Shown piece by piece: positions 36,460 to 46,778 of a DNA stretch of 64,000 nt. The position numbers were made by a program, and so were the translations under genes. The notes beneath the pieces were generated by a model. That model made no database searches, was not told the DNA's origin, and saw nothing but the letters and a program-made list of their open reading frames with translations. The DNA comes from Sphingobium sp. CR2-8 (GTDB taxonomy: Bacteria > Pseudomonadota > Alphaproteobacteria > Sphingomonadales > Sphingomonadaceae): the NCBI RefSeq assembly GCF_035818615.1, contig NZ_JAYKZY010000002.1, positions 2,296,501 to 2,360,500 on the forward strand, written 5' to 3'. Every line of letters begins with the position of its first letter. Position 1 is the stretch's first letter.

Positions 36460-39146
36460 CAGAATTGAGTCCCTACGTTGAAGGTAATGAGTTTGTTGTC
36501 GTCCCCTGGTTCCTTGAGCAGGGCCCGGGCGATATCGATCCGGAACGGGCCGAAGGGCGAGTTCCAGTTGACGCCGAAGCCCACCGACAGACGCGGCTTG
36601 AGCGTGTCGCCGAGATATACTTCCTCGAACGCGCCACCGGCATAGGTGGCGGTCGAACCGGCCGGCGGCGTGCTGCAATTGCCGACCGACGGCGCGCGCA
36701 CCTGCGTGGCGGTCGTACCGGTCGTCACGGTGCAGTAGCCTGCGAACCTGCCATCGCCATTGATGAGGCCCGGATTCTTCAGGCCCGCGACCGCGCCCGC
36801 ATCCATGAAGATCGACGGGCGCAGGCCCATTTCACGCGCACCCGAACCCAGCGGGATTTCGACTTCCGCGCGGGCCAGATAATAGACCCGGCCGCCCAGC
36901 GCGTCGTCCGACACATTGTTGTTGCTGTTATTGCGGACATAGGATGTCGTGCCGTCGGCGTTGGTCTGCGGTTGCAGGAAGAAGCGCTTCACGCGCGGGC
37001 CGACACCACGAATGTCGAAGCCGCGGAACTGCGGTTCGCCCAGGAAGAAGCGGTCGGTCAGGCGGACCGGATCGACCTCTTCCCCGGTGGAATCGCGGCG
37101 CGTCCCTTCCAGACTGTGGATATAGCCGCCCTCGCCGGTCAGCGAGAAAATGAAGCCGCTGCCCAGCGGTATATATTTCGCCGCCGACAGGCGGGTGCGG
37201 ATATATTTCACACTGCCGCCCAGGCCCGCAAAATCCTGGCTCAACGTGACGCTCTGGCCCCGCGTCGCGCGGATGCGGTTGTCGCGGGTGTCGTAAATCA
37301 GCGAATAGCCGATCGACGACGTCGTGCGCTTGCCGATCGCGTCGCACAGATAGCGCCCGCCCAGCAGCGGGTCGCAACTGTCGGCATCACTATTGCCCCT
37401 GATGCCGTCATTATTGTTATCGGTATAATAGGTGCTGCGGTCGAGCGTCACATCGTCCAGGTTGAGGCTGTAGCGCAGCGCCAGCGACATATATTCGGTG
37501 ATCGGTACGCCCGCCCGGATCTGGAAGCCAGTCGTGGACTGCTCATAGGTCGTGTTACGACGGTTGTTCGTCCCGAAATTGAAGCTGTTGAGGTCGCGAC
37601 GATAGATGTCGCCGCCCAGCGCGATATTCTTGTCCATGAAATAGGGCTCGGTAAAGCCCAGTTCCACCGACTTGCTGTATGCCGAATAATTGACCGACGT
37701 GCGCAGTTCCTGGCCCTTGCCACGGAAGTTGCGCTGCGTGATCGACGCCGACACGATGAAGCGTTCCAGCGACGAGAAGCCGGCCGACAGCGACAATTCG
37801 CCGGTCGACTTTTCCTGCACGTTGGTTTCCAGCACGATGCGATCGGGCGCGGACCCCGGCTTCTGTTCGATGTCCAGCTTCTCCTGGAAGAAGCCGAGCG
37901 AATTGATCCGGTCCTTCGACCGCTTGACCAGGAAGCTGTTGAACGCGTCGCCCTCGGCCAGGCGGAACTCGCGGCGCACGACCTTGTCCTGCGTCAGCGT
38001 GTTGCCGTTGATGTCGACCCGCTCGACATAGACGCGCGGCGCGTTGGCGATGCGGAAATTAATCCCCATCGTCAGCGATTCCTTGTTGCGGTTGAAGTCC
38101 GGCGACACGTCGGCGAAGGCATAGCCGAACAGGCCGGCCGTCTCGCTCAGCGTATCGACCGTGTCCTCGACCTGCTTGGCGTTGTACCAGTCGCCCTTCT
38201 TCATCGGCAGGCGCTTGGTCAGCGAATCGCCCGACAGGTCGCGAATGTCGGATTCGACCTTCACGTCGCCGAATTTGTAGCGATCGCCTTCTTCCACCAC
38301 ATAGGTGATGATGAAGTCCTGCTTGTCGGGCGTCAGTTCCGCGACGGCGGAAATCACGCGGAAATCGGCATAGCCTTCGGTCAGGTAGAATTGGCGCAGC
38401 TTCTGCTGGTCATAGGCCAGGCGATCGGGATCGTAGCTGGTGCCGGACGAAAACAGGCGGAACCAGCGCGACTGCTTGGTCACCATCTGGCTGCGCAGTT
38501 CGCCGTCCTTGAACTTGTCGTTGCCAATGATGTTGATCTGGCGGACCTTGGACTTGGGCCCTTCCGAAATCTCGAACACGATGTCGACGCGGTTCTGGTC
38601 CAGCTGGACCATCTTCGGCTCGATCGTCGCGGCGAAGCGGCCTTGGCGGCGATAGAGTTCCACGATGCGGGCGACGTCGGCGCGGACCTTGGACCGGGTG
38701 TAGATCTGGCGCGGAGCCAATTTGATTTCCGGCCGGATCTTGTCGTCCTTCAGGCGCTTATTACCTTCCAGGACGATACGGTTGATAACCGGGTTTTCCT
38801 TCACCTCGACGGTGAGCGCCCCGTTATCGTTGCGGATCTGGACGTCCGCGAACAGTTCCGTGTCGTACAGGTCGCGCAGCGCCTGATCCAGGCTCTCCTG
38901 GCTGTAGGGCTGGCCGATGCGCAGCTTGGTATAGGACAGGACCGTGTCCGGCTCCAACCGCTGGGTGCCGGTCACGACGATCGCGCGGACCGTGCCCTGA
39001 GGCGCGGCCACTGATGCGGCGGGCGCGGCCAGAGGCGCTGCGGGCGCAGGAGCCTGTTGCGCCATGACGGGTGCCGAAAGGCCCGTGATCATCGTGGTCG
39101 CCAACAAGGCCGCCACGACCGGGCGCTGCCTGTTGTTGCTCTTCAT
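36459..39146 (-). CDS. bamA: Outer membrane protein assembly factor BamA
   Basis: An 895-residue Omp85 protein. The signal peptide is ~1-29. Five POTRA repeats span ~50-450. The C-terminal barrel has the Omp85 signatures (TRGQSVTLSQDF, FFLGEPQFRGFDIRGVGPR) and ends in Phe (FNVGTQF), as needed for membrane insertion. BamA folds beta-barrel proteins into the outer membrane. The start MKSNNRQRP at 39146 is favoured. An upstream GTG at 39164 or ATG at 39161 would add 5-6 residues. Confidence 0.97.
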   Translation of the reverse strand: MKSNNRQRPVVAALLATTMITGLSAPVMAQQAPAPAAPLAAPAASVAAPQGTVRAIVVTGTQRLEPDTVLSYTKLRIGQPYSQESLDQALRDLYDTELFADVQIRNDNGALTVEVKENPVINRIVLEGNKRLKDDKIRPEIKLAPRQIYTRSKVRADVARIVELYRRQGRFAATIEPKMVQLDQNRVDIVFEISEGPKSKVRQINIIGNDKFKDGELRSQMVTKQSRWFRLFSSGTSYDPDRLAYDQQKLRQFYLTEGYADFRVISAVAELTPDKQDFIITYVVEEGDRYKFGDVKVESDIRDLSGDSLTKRLPMKKGDWYNAKQVEDTVDTLSETAGLFGYAFADVSPDFNRNKESLTMGINFRIANAPRVYVERVDINGNTLTQDKVVRREFRLAEGDAFNSFLVKRSKDRINSLGFFQEKLDIEQKPGSAPDRIVLETNVQEKSTGELSLSAGFSSLERFIVSASITQRNFRGKGQELRTSVNYSAYSKSVELGFTEPYFMDKNIALGGDIYRRDLNSFNFGTNNRRNTTYEQSTTGFQIRAGVPITEYMSLALRYSLNLDDVTLDRSTYYTDNNNDGIRGNSDADSCDPLLGGRYLCDAIGKRTTSSIGYSLIYDTRDNRIRATRGQSVTLSQDFAGLGGSVKYIRTRLSAAKYIPLGSGFIFSLTGEGGYIHSLEGTRRDSTGEEVDPVRLTDRFFLGEPQFRGFDIRGVGPRVKRFFLQPQTNADGTTSYVRNNSNNNVSDDALGGRVYYLARAEVEIPLGSGAREMGLRPSIFMDAGAVAGLKNPGLINGDGRFAGYCTVTTGTTATQVRAPSVGNCSTPPAGSTATYAGGAFEEVYLGDTLKPRLSVGFGVNWNSPFGPFRIDIARALLKEPGDDNKLITFNVGTQF

Positions 39147-39235
39147 CGCTGTCACCCGCATCACCTCAAAAACTCAGATACATTGTTTCCGCCGACACAG
39201 ACGACGCCAAACCGGGCTTCCCTGCCCGAAGCGCG

Positions 39236-40369
39236 TCAACCGATCAAGCCGGACAGACTCTTCCACAGACCGAAAGACGACAAATCGTTGAAAGTCACCA
39301 GCAACATCATGGCCATCAGCACCGCCAGGCCGGACCTATAGGCCCATTCCTGCGCCTGCGCACTGACCGGTCGCCGCCGTACCGCCTCTATCCCGTAAAA
39401 AAGCAGATGCCCGCCATCCAGCATCGGGATTGGCAAGAGGTTGATGAACCCCAAGTTAATCGAGATGAGGGCAGCGAAGAAGATGAAGCTTTCGAGGCCC
39501 AGCGTCGCCGCCTGCCCCGAAACCTGCGCGATCTTCAACGGCCCGCCCAGTTCCTTGACCGATCGGCCGCCACTGAAAATCTGGCCCATCGTCTCGACCA
39601 TGGTGCGCACGATCTGGCCGGTGCGCTCGACCGCCACGACCGGCGCGCGCAGCAGGCTCACCGGCTCGACCACCGGATCGCCCGGCGCCAGGCCCAGGCG
39701 GCCGATCTGAAACTTGTTGCTGAACCCGTCATCCTCGGTAACGCTGCCGATCCTGCCATCGCGCGCGAACGTCCTGCCGTCGCGCTCGATCACCATCGCG
39801 ACCGTTTCGCCGGGGCGGATCTGCGCATAGAGGCGGATGTCGTCGAACGTCGTCATCTCGCGCCCGCCCAGCGACACGATCCGGTCGCCCGCCTGGATAC
39901 CGGCCGCCGCCGCCGCGCTGCCGGGCTGGACCACGCCAGCGACCGCCGGGGTGCGGCTTTCGCCATGCACGAACGCGAAGGTCGCCAGGATCAGGATCGC
40001 GAACAGGAAATTGATCGCCGGGCCGGCCGCGACGATCGCCGCGCGCTGCCACAGCGGTTTGGCGGGAAAGCTTTCGGCCCGGTCCTTCGCCGACATTTCC
40101 AGCCAGGCCGGATCGGTCATGCTCGCCGCGTTCATGTCGCCCTTGAACCGGACATAGCCGCCCAGCGGCAGCGCCGCGACGCGCCAGCGGGTACCGCGAG
40201 AATCGACCCAGGCGAACAGCTCCGGCCCGAAGCCGATCGAGAACGCCTCCGCCTTCACCCCGCACCAGCGCCCGACCAGATAATGGCCCAGCTCATGCAC
40301 GAAGACGAGCGGCCCGATGACCGCCACGAAGGCGAGAGCGGTCAACAGAAAACCGGGATTGTGGATCAA
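39236..40369 (-). CDS. rseP: Site-2 intramembrane protease RseP
   Basis: A 377-residue zinc metalloprotease in the inner membrane. The HELGH motif is at 25-29 in the first helix and the second metal site in LLPIPMLDGGHLLFYG (~312-327). One or two PDZ domains lie between (~115-230). It cuts anti-sigma factors and leftover signal peptides. The start is a TTG overlapping the dxr stop (TTGA). Confidence 0.95.
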   Translation of the reverse strand: MIHNPGFLLTALAFVAVIGPLVFVHELGHYLVGRWCGVKAEAFSIGFGPELFAWVDSRGTRWRVAALPLGGYVRFKGDMNAASMTDPAWLEMSAKDRAESFPAKPLWQRAAIVAAGPAINFLFAILILATFAFVHGESRTPAVAGVVQPGSAAAAAGIQAGDRIVSLGGREMTTFDDIRLYAQIRPGETVAMVIERDGRTFARDGRIGSVTEDDGFSNKFQIGRLGLAPGDPVVEPVSLLRAPVVAVERTGQIVRTMVETMGQIFSGGRSVKELGGPLKIAQVSGQAATLGLESFIFFAALISINLGFINLLPIPMLDGGHLLFYGIEAVRRRPVSAQAQEWAYRSGLAVLMAMMLLVTFNDLSSFGLWKSLSGLIG

Positions 40370-41523
40370 GCCGTCAATCTTTCCATCACTAGGCCCGCTT
40401 CCTTGCGCGCCTGCACGTCCGCCGCCAGCACATCATCGATCGCGGAAGGGCTGGCCGCGCTATAGCGGTTCAACACATCCTCCACAATCATGGCGATATC
40501 AAGGAAGCCGATGCGCCCGCCCAGGAAAGCCGCGACCGCCACTTCATTGGCCGCGTTCAGGATGGCGGGTGTCGCGCCACCCGTCTCGGCCGCCTGCCGC
40601 GCCAAACGTAGCGCAGGAAACCGTTCCATATCAGGCGCTTCGAAATCGAGCCTCCCAATTCGTGCCAGGTCCAGCGGCTGGCACGGCGTCGCAATCCGCT
40701 GCGGCCAGGCCAGCGCATGGGCGATGGGAATGCGCATATCGGGCGATCCCAGCTGTGCCAGTGTGGACCGGTCGCGATATTCGACCATCGAATGAATCAC
40801 CGATTGCGGGTGGACCAGTATCTCGATCCGGTCGAGACCGACGGGGAAGAGATGCGCCGCCTCGATCAGTTCCAGCCCCTTGTTCATCATCGTCGCGCTG
40901 TCGACGCTGATCTTGGCCCCCATCGACCAGTTGGGATGGGCGACGGCCTGTGCAGGCGTGATGTCCGCCATCTCGGCCCGGCTGCGGGTACGGAACGGCC
41001 CACCGCTCGCGGTCAGCGTTATCCTTGCGACATCGTCTAAACTGCTGCCCGCAAGGCACTGGAAAATCGCATTATGCTCGCTGTCTACGGGTAGCAGCGT
41101 CGCGCCCGACACAGCCGCCGCCTCCATCATCAGCCCGCCCGCCGACACCAGCGACTCCTTGTTCGCCAGCGCCACCGTGCGCCCTGCCTTGAGCGCCGCC
41201 ATGGTCGGCCGCAGCCCCGCGCACCCCACGATCGCCGCCATCGTCCAGTCCGCGTCCGCCTGCGCCGCTTCGACCAGCGCATCCTCGCCCGCCGCCGCTG
41301 CCACGCCAGACCCGGCCAGCGCCTCCTTCAAAGCCTCATACAGATGCGCCTGCCCGATCACGGCCATCTGCGCGCCGGTGTCGCGCGCCAGCGTCGCCAA
41401 ACTGTCCACATCGCTGTTCGCGGTCAGCGCCACGACCTTGTATGCGTCGGGATCACGCCGGATCAGGTCCAGCGTGGACAGGCCGACCGACCCGGTCGCA
41501 CCGAAGATGGAGACGCGCTTCAT
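40366..41523 (-). CDS. dxr: 1-deoxy-D-xylulose 5-phosphate reductoisomerase
   Basis: A 385-residue enzyme making MEP in the non-mevalonate isoprenoid pathway. NADPH binding is at GATGSVGLSTLDLI (~9-22). The metal and substrate residues lie in LLPVDSEHNAIFQCL and LTASGGPFR, and KISVDSATMMNKGLELIEA is the family signature. It overlaps cdsA upstream by 4 bases (ATGA) and rseP downstream. Confidence 0.97.
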   Translation of the reverse strand: MKRVSIFGATGSVGLSTLDLIRRDPDAYKVVALTANSDVDSLATLARDTGAQMAVIGQAHLYEALKEALAGSGVAAAAGEDALVEAAQADADWTMAAIVGCAGLRPTMAALKAGRTVALANKESLVSAGGLMMEAAAVSGATLLPVDSEHNAIFQCLAGSSLDDVARITLTASGGPFRTRSRAEMADITPAQAVAHPNWSMGAKISVDSATMMNKGLELIEAAHLFPVGLDRIEILVHPQSVIHSMVEYRDRSTLAQLGSPDMRIPIAHALAWPQRIATPCQPLDLARIGRLDFEAPDMERFPALRLARQAAETGGATPAILNAANEVAVAAFLGGRIGFLDIAMIVEDVLNRYSAASPSAIDDVLAADVQARKEAGLVMERLTA

Positions 41524-42299
41524 GCGCCCTGCACCAGCAGCAGATAGAGCAAGGCGGCCAGCGGCGCGGCGGTCGCCACACCGTCCAGCCGGTCCATCAC
41601 CCCGCCATGCCCCGGCAGCAGCGTGCCGCTATCCTTGACCCCCGCCTTGCGTTTCATCCCGCTCTCCAACAGGTCGCCCAGTTGCGCCGCCACCGCCAGA
41701 ACGCCGCTCGACGCCGCCAGCTGGATCGGCAGATCAGCAAAGCGATGCAGAAGGAAGCCCAGCACCAGCGCGGCCAGCACGCCGCCCGCCAGTCCCGCCC
41801 AGGTCTTGGACGGGCTGACTCGCGGCGCCAGCTTCGGCCCGCCAATGGAGCGCCCGGCAAAATAGGCGCCGATGTCGGTCGCCCACACCAGCCCGAGCGC
41901 CCAGAAGGCGAGCAACAGCCCGAACGTATAGGGCGGCTGCCCGCGCAGATAGAGCAGGGCCACGATCGGCAGGCAGATATAGGGGATGCCCAGCGCCAGC
42001 TTCAGGCTGCGGCTGGTGAACAGGACGAAGAAGAACGCGCCTGCCCCCGCGATCAGCACCGGCCAGTCGATCCCGGCCGCCAACGGGCACAGCAGCGCCA
42101 GCGGGATCGACACGGCGAACATCGCGGCCTTGCGCTGTTCGGGCTTCGCGCCGGTCAGGTCGCCCCACTCCCCCTGCATCAGCACGCCCGCCACGACGAG
42201 CAGCGTCCAGAAGATAAGGCCACCCGCCAGCAGCGCCCCCAGCGCCATGGCGATCAGCGCGACGCCCACGATGCTGCGGGTCCGCAATTCACTTGTCAT
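41520..42299 (-). CDS. cdsA: Phosphatidate cytidylyltransferase
   Basis: A 259-residue membrane enzyme making CDP-diacylglycerol, the precursor of all phospholipids. It has ~7 hydrophobic segments. The signature SPSKTWAGLAGGVLAAL and the terminal SGMKRKAGVKDSGTLLPGHGGVMDRLDG motif (metal-binding Asp) are present. It feeds pssA-psd located at 47123-48648. uppS is 4 bases upstream. Confidence 0.95.
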   Translation of the reverse strand: MTSELRTRSIVGVALIAMALGALLAGGLIFWTLLVVAGVLMQGEWGDLTGAKPEQRKAAMFAVSIPLALLCPLAAGIDWPVLIAGAGAFFFVLFTSRSLKLALGIPYICLPIVALLYLRGQPPYTFGLLLAFWALGLVWATDIGAYFAGRSIGGPKLAPRVSPSKTWAGLAGGVLAALVLGFLLHRFADLPIQLAASSGVLAVAAQLGDLLESGMKRKAGVKDSGTLLPGHGGVMDRLDGVATAAPLAALLYLLLVQGA

Positions 42300-42303
42300 A
42301 GGA

Positions 42304-43083
42304 TCACACGCCGCCGAACCGGCGGTCCCTCAGACGAAAGGCGTCCAGCGCCTCCCGCAACGCCCGGCCATCGAAATCGGGCCAGAGCATGTCGGTGAAA
42401 TAGAGTTCGGCATAGGCCGCCTGCCACAGCATGAAGTTGCTGAGGCGCTGTTCGCCCGACGTGCGGATCATCAGGTCCAAAGGCGGCAGGTCGGCGGTGT
42501 CGAGCGCGCCGTCGATGTCCGCTGCGCCGATCGCGTCGGCGGCAATCTCGCCCATGGCGGCCCGCGCCGCCAGCGCCTGCACCGCGCGCACCATTTCGTC
42601 CTGCGCGCCATAATTGAGCGCGATCGCGATGACCGGGCCGCTATTGCCCGCCGTTCGCGCCATGGCCCCGTCGATCAGCGCCACCAGCGACGCGTCGAGC
42701 GCCCTATAATTGCCGATCACCCGCAACCGCACGCCATTGGCATGCATTTCGTCGATGTCCGACTGGATGAAATGGCGCAGCAGCCCCATCAGGTCGGACA
42801 CTTCGCTCGCCGGCCGCTTCCAGTTTTCCGACGAAAAGGCATAGAGCGTCAGGCATTCCAGCCCCAGTTCCTGCGCCGCCCGCGCCACCTTGCGCACCGC
42901 CTCCACGCCCGCGCGATGCCCCGCGATGCGCGGCAGCAGCCGCTTCTTGGCCCAGCGTCCATTGCCGTCCATGATGATGGCGACGTGGCGGGGTCCGGGG
43001 GACCCCGACGCGGTGCCATCGACATGACGCGCGCCATGGGCGGACGCGACGCTGGTCAGATCGGGCTTGGCTTGGGTGGCCAT
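42304..43083 (-). CDS. uppS: Undecaprenyl diphosphate synthase
   Basis: A 259-residue cis-prenyltransferase giving the C55 carrier for cell-wall synthesis. The catalytic Asp39 is in IIMDGNGRWAK. YAFSSENWKRP and DLMIRTSGEQRLSNFMLWQ are further signatures. The extra ~30 residues before the core are Gly/Ser-rich. ATG at 43083 is chosen; the open frame begins at 43182. frr is upstream. Confidence 0.96.
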   Translation of the reverse strand: MATQAKPDLTSVASAHGARHVDGTASGSPGPRHVAIIMDGNGRWAKKRLLPRIAGHRAGVEAVRKVARAAQELGLECLTLYAFSSENWKRPASEVSDLMGLLRHFIQSDIDEMHANGVRLRVIGNYRALDASLVALIDGAMARTAGNSGPVIAIALNYGAQDEMVRAVQALAARAAMGEIAADAIGAADIDGALDTADLPPLDLMIRTSGEQRLSNFMLWQAAYAELYFTDMLWPDFDGRALREALDAFRLRDRRFGGV

Positions 43084-43126
43084 CTGTCGGGGATGCGTGC
43101 TTTGGCCGCGAAAGGAAAGCCCCGGC

Positions 43127-43684
43127 TTACTGGCCGAGGATTTCCTTTTCCTTCGACGTCGCCAGCGCGTCGATATCGGCAATGACGCCGTCGGTCAGCT
43201 TCTGGACCTCGGTTTCCTTGCGCTTGCGCTCGTCTTCGCTGATTTCACCCTTCTTCTCGTCGGCCTTCAGGCTGTCCATGCCATCGCGGCGCACGTTGCG
43301 CACTGCGATGCGCGCGCCCTCGGCATATTTGCTCGCCAGCTTCGCCAGTTCCTTGCGGCGCTCCTCGGTCAGGTCGGGGATCGGCAGGCGCAGCGTCTGC
43401 CCGTCGACGATGGGGTTGAGGCCCAGGCCCGCAGACCGGATCGCCTTGTCGCACGGGCCGACATTGGTCTTGTCCCATACCTGCACCGACAGCATGCGCG
43501 GTTCGGGCGCGGACACGGTCGCCACCTGGTTCAGCGGCATGTTCGCGCCATAGACCGTCACCATCACGGGATCGAGCAGCTGCACATTGGCGCGCCCGGT
43601 GCGCAGACCGGTCAGGTCGCCGCGCAGCGCTTCGATCGCGCCGGCCATGCGGCGTTCGAGGTCGGACTTGTCATATTGGGCCAT
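43127..43684 (-). CDS. frr: Ribosome recycling factor
   Basis: A 185-residue factor that splits post-termination ribosomes with EF-G. Signatures are [21 protein letters not shown] (~12-32), [14 protein letters not shown] and [14 protein letters not shown]. The ATG at 43684 fits family length; the frame runs to 43798. pyrH is 4 bases upstream. Confidence 0.97.
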   Translation of the reverse strand: MAQYDKSDLERRMAGAIEALRGDLTGLRTGRANVQLLDPVMVTVYGANMPLNQVATVSAPEPRMLSVQVWDKTNVGPCDKAIRSAGLGLNPIVDGQTLRLPIPDLTEERRKELAKLASKYAEGARIAVRNVRRDGMDSLKADEKKGEISEDERKRKETEVQKLTDGVIADIDALATSKEKEILGQ

Positions 43685-43688
43685 GGTT

Positions 43689-44414
43689 TTAACGCTCCTG
43701 ATTTTGCACGATCGTCGCGACACCCTGCCCGGCCAGCACGGTGGCCAGATTGCCGGTTTCGCGGATGTTGAACACGACGATGGGAATATTATTTTCACGG
43801 CACAGCGCGATGGCGCTGGCGTCCATGACCTTGAGATTGTCGTTCAGCACCTGGTCGAAGCTGATGCTGTCGTACCGCACCGCATCGGCCACTTTCTTGG
43901 GATCGGCATTGTAGATGCCATCGACGCTGGTGCCCTTGAACAGCGCGTCGCAATTCATTTCCGCCGCACGCAGCGCAGCGGTCGTGTCGGTGGTGAAATA
44001 GGGGCTGCCGGTGCCCGCGGCGAAGATGACGATCCGGCCCTTCTCCATATGCCGCTCGGCCTTGCGACGGATATAGGGTTCGCACACCGACGCCATCGGG
44101 ATCGCCGACTGGACGCGCGTGTCGTAGCCCAGCTTTTCCAGCCCGTTCTGCACCGCCAGCGCGTTCATGACCGTGGCGAGCATGCCCATATAGTCGGCGC
44201 TCGCCCGGTCGAAGCCCTTGGCCGCACCTGCCAGCCCGCGAAAAATATTGCCGCCGCCCACGACGACGCAGATTTCGAACCCCGCATCCTTGGCCGCGGC
44301 GATTTCGCCCGCGACACGGGCCACGGTTTCGGGTTCGATGCCGAACTGCCCCTGCCCCATCAGCACTTCGCCGGACAATTTCAACAGGATGCGCTTGTAG
44401 GCGGGCCGGGTCAT
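43689..44414 (-). CDS. pyrH: UMP kinase
   Basis: A 241-residue bacterial UMP kinase of the amino-acid-kinase fold. Signatures are [13 protein letters not shown] near the N-terminus, [29 protein letters not shown] and IDGIY-like [11 protein letters not shown]. The ATG at 44414 is preferred over an in-frame TTG at 44423, although AAGGA is nearer the TTG. A 300-base gap back to tsf holds only the tsf terminator. Confidence 0.96.
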   Translation of the reverse strand: MTRPAYKRILLKLSGEVLMGQGQFGIEPETVARVAGEIAAAKDAGFEICVVVGGGNIFRGLAGAAKGFDRASADYMGMLATVMNALAVQNGLEKLGYDTRVQSAIPMASVCEPYIRRKAERHMEKGRIVIFAAGTGSPYFTTDTTAALRAAEMNCDALFKGTSVDGIYNADPKKVADAVRYDSISFDQVLNDNLKVMDASAIALCRENNIPIVVFNIRETGNLATVLAGQGVATIVQNQER

Positions 44415-44651
44415 GCGGGGCAAGAATCCTTGATCGTTTGCAGGGAAAGCGGCGGGGACATTAGAAGCGCGCGGGCGCGATGTGAAGGGCGATTGTTACC
44501 ATTGCGCACCTTGTCATGTCCGAACATGCTTGTCGCTCGCCCGCCCGCACCCTGCGGCTACCGCTTTCCGTCTTCTGAACGGAGGATGCGCATACGCCGC
44601 TTCGCCTCACCACCGCCAGCGAAGCAGTCGCCCAGGCTAGGCCATGAACGC

Positions 44652-44685
44652 AAAAACGGCGCGGCTCTCGAAGGAACCGCGCCGC
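44652..44685 (-). terminator. Rho-independent terminator after tsf
   Basis: GGCGCGG and CCGCGCC form the stem, with G-TTTTT following on the minus strand. It splits rpsB-tsf from pyrH-frr. Confidence 0.8.
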
Positions 44686-44715
44686 CCTGCAACAGCGCAA
44701 GCTGCGTGAAGAGGC

Positions 44716-45648
44716 TTAGACGCCCGCAGCCGCCGCGACTTCCGCCGCGAAGTCGCTGACTTCCTTTTCGATGCCTTCGCCCAGCTGGAAGCGGACATAG
44801 CTTTTGAGCGTGATCGACTTGCCGGCATCCTTGGCGGCGGCGGCGATCACGTCCTGCACCGGGGTCTTGCCGTCCATCACGAACGCCTGCGTCAACAGCG
44901 CGCTGTCCTTGCGGAACTTCTCGACCGGGCCGTTGATGATCTTGGCAGCGATCTCTTCCGACTTGCCAGCGATCTTGTCGGCATTCTTCTCACGCGCGAT
45001 CGCGGCTTCACGCTCGATGATCGCCGGATCGATATCGTCGGCCGACAGAGCCAGCGGGAACGCGGCGGCGATGTGCATGGCCAGTTGCTTGCCCAGCGGC
45101 TCCAGCACGTCGGCAGGCGCATCGCCTTCCAGCGCGACCAGAACGCCGATCTTGCCCAGGCCGGGTGCAGCGGCGTTGTGCACGTAGGACACGACGACAC
45201 CCTGCGACACTTCGACCTGCGCGACGCGGCGGACATTCTGGTTCTCGCCGATGGTGGCGATGTTGGCGACCAGCTTTTCAGCCACGGTGCCGCCCGACGG
45301 ATAGGCAGCGGCGGTCAGCGCTTCGGCGTCGGTCGCGCCGGTTTCCAGCGCGATCGTCGACACGGTGCGGACGAAGTCCTGGAACTGGTCGTTCTTGGCG
45401 ACGAAGTCGGTTTCGCTGTTCACTTCGACGGCGACGCCCTTGGTGCCGGCAACGGCAACGCCGACCAGACCTTCCGCGGCGGTGCGGCTCGACTTCTTCT
45501 GCGCGGCGGCCAGACCCTTGGCGCGCAGCCAGTCGGTTGCCGCTTCGATGTCGCCACCCGCTTCGGTCAGCGCCTTCTTGCAGTCCATCATGCCCGCGCC
45601 CGAACGGTCGCGCAGTTCCTTGACGGCGGCAGCGGTAATCTCGGCCAT
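44716..45648 (-). CDS. tsf: Elongation factor Ts
   Basis: A 310-residue nucleotide-exchange factor for EF-Tu. The N-terminal UBA-like domain is [30 protein letters not shown] without gaps. The TDFVAKND motif contacts EF-Tu near residue 82. Two core domains follow and the C-terminal helices end EVAAAAGV. It is cotranscribed with rpsB. Confidence 0.97.
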   Translation of the reverse strand: MAEITAAAVKELRDRSGAGMMDCKKALTEAGGDIEAATDWLRAKGLAAAQKKSSRTAAEGLVGVAVAGTKGVAVEVNSETDFVAKNDQFQDFVRTVSTIALETGATDAEALTAAAYPSGGTVAEKLVANIATIGENQNVRRVAQVEVSQGVVVSYVHNAAAPGLGKIGVLVALEGDAPADVLEPLGKQLAMHIAAAFPLALSADDIDPAIIEREAAIAREKNADKIAGKSEEIAAKIINGPVEKFRKDSALLTQAFVMDGKTPVQDVIAAAAKDAGKSITLKSYVRFQLGEGIEKEVSDFAAEVAAAAGV

Positions 45649-45703
45649 GTTTCGGCTCCTATATTCTGAAGGGTTCTAGATATGCGAGGTCTTGAATAGG
45701 CGT

Positions 45704-45732
45704 TAGGGCGCGTCTCCGAAGAGCGCGCCCTA
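45704..45732 (-). other. Hairpin between rpsB and tsf
   Basis: TAGGGCGCG pairs with the GCGCGCCCTA arm. There is no T run, so it is more likely an mRNA-stabilising or attenuating hairpin than a full terminator. Confidence 0.5.
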
Positions 45733-45762
45733 GCCTGTCATTCCTACAGTCGTGCGACGCTC

Positions 45763-46521
45763 TTAAGCTTCGACGGCGATCTCTTCGGCCTGCGGCTCGT
45801 CCAGCGCGCCCAGGTCCACGCCCGAGGCCTGCTGCGCACCACGGTTGCCCTTGGTGGCGGCGGCGGCGATGGCGTCGCAGTAAAGGCGGATGGCGCGGCT
45901 GGCGTCATCGTTCGCGGGCACCGGGAAGGCGATGCCGTCCGGCGACACGTTCGAATCGAGGATCGCGACGACCGGGATACCCAGCGTGTTGGCTTCCTTG
46001 ATCGCCAGCTCTTCCTTGTTGGCGTCGATCACGAACATGACATCGGGAATGCCGTTCATATCGCGGATGCCGCCCAGCGACATTTCCAGCTTCTCACGCT
46101 CGCGCGTCATCTGAAGGACTTCCTTCTTGGTGAAGCCGTGGGTGTCGCCCGACAGCTTTTCCTCAAGGGTCTTCAGGCGCTTGATCGAACCCGAAATCGT
46201 CTTCCAGTTGGTGAGCATGCCGCCCAGCCAGCGATGGTTGACGAAATGCTGGCCCGACTGGCGCGCGGCGTCCGCGATCGGATCTTGCGCCTGGCGCTTG
46301 GTGCCGACGAACAGCACCTTGCCACCGGCGGCGACGGTCGACGACACGAAGTCCAGCGCGCGGCCGAACAGGGGCACGGTCTGCGACAGGTCAAGAATGT
46401 GGATGCCGTTGCGCTCGCCGAAGATGTACGGCTTCATGCGCGGATTCCAACGGTGGGTCTGGTGGCCGAAATGGGCGCCAGCCTCGATCAATTGGTGCAT
46501 GGTGACGACAGGTGCCGCCAT
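45763..46521 (-). CDS. rpsB: Ribosomal protein S2
   Basis: A 252-residue 30S protein starting [20 protein letters not shown]. Signatures are [50 protein letters not shown] and [13 protein letters not shown] strong GGAAGGAG ribosome site lies before the ATG. It is the first gene of the rpsB-tsf unit. Confidence 0.97.
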   Translation of the reverse strand: MAAPVVTMHQLIEAGAHFGHQTHRWNPRMKPYIFGERNGIHILDLSQTVPLFGRALDFVSSTVAAGGKVLFVGTKRQAQDPIADAARQSGQHFVNHRWLGGMLTNWKTISGSIKRLKTLEEKLSGDTHGFTKKEVLQMTREREKLEMSLGGIRDMNGIPDVMFVIDANKEELAIKEANTLGIPVVAILDSNVSPDGIAFPVPANDDASRAIRLYCDAIAAAATKGNRGAQQASGVDLGALDEPQAEEIAVEA

Positions 46522-46630
46522 AAGATATTCTCCTTCCGGTTTGACCTCTGGGAATCAGGAACGCGGAAAACAGCCTGAAAGGCGTGACCGGCACCGGATA
46601 TGTCGATTCCCATGTGGAATGGTCGCGCCT
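46522..46630 (-). promoter_or_regulatory. Possible structured rpsB leader
   Basis: GGGAATC (on the minus strand, ~46611) pairs GATTCCC (~46549), closing a 63-base domain just before the ribosome site. rpsB leaders are often bound by S2 for autoregulation, so this is a candidate. No promoter is assigned. Confidence 0.35.
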
Positions 46631-46698
46631 TTAGACGCGGAAAAAAGCAAATGCAAGGCTTGACGTGGCCCGCAAACCGGAACATAAAGGGAACAGAT

Positions 46699-46723
46699 GG
46701 AACAAAGACGGTTAACGGCCGTT
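46699..46723 (+). promoter_or_regulatory. EcfG general stress sigma promoter
   Basis: GGAAC, exactly 16 bases, then CGTT, 55 bases before the small membrane protein at 46779. It is a perfect consensus match. Confidence 0.7.
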
Positions 46724-46778
46724 ATAACCGTCATAATCAGACATGCCGTGCAAATGGCAAGATGGAAAGTGATCCACG

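Noticed and set aside
36465..39014. 849-residue plus-strand open frame opposite bamA
   Set aside because: A shadow of bamA. It has no domain and no ribosome site.
40366..40369. TTG start of rseP as a sequencing error
   Set aside because: The TTGA overlap with dxr is tidy and the N-terminus matches the family, so the unusual start is accepted.
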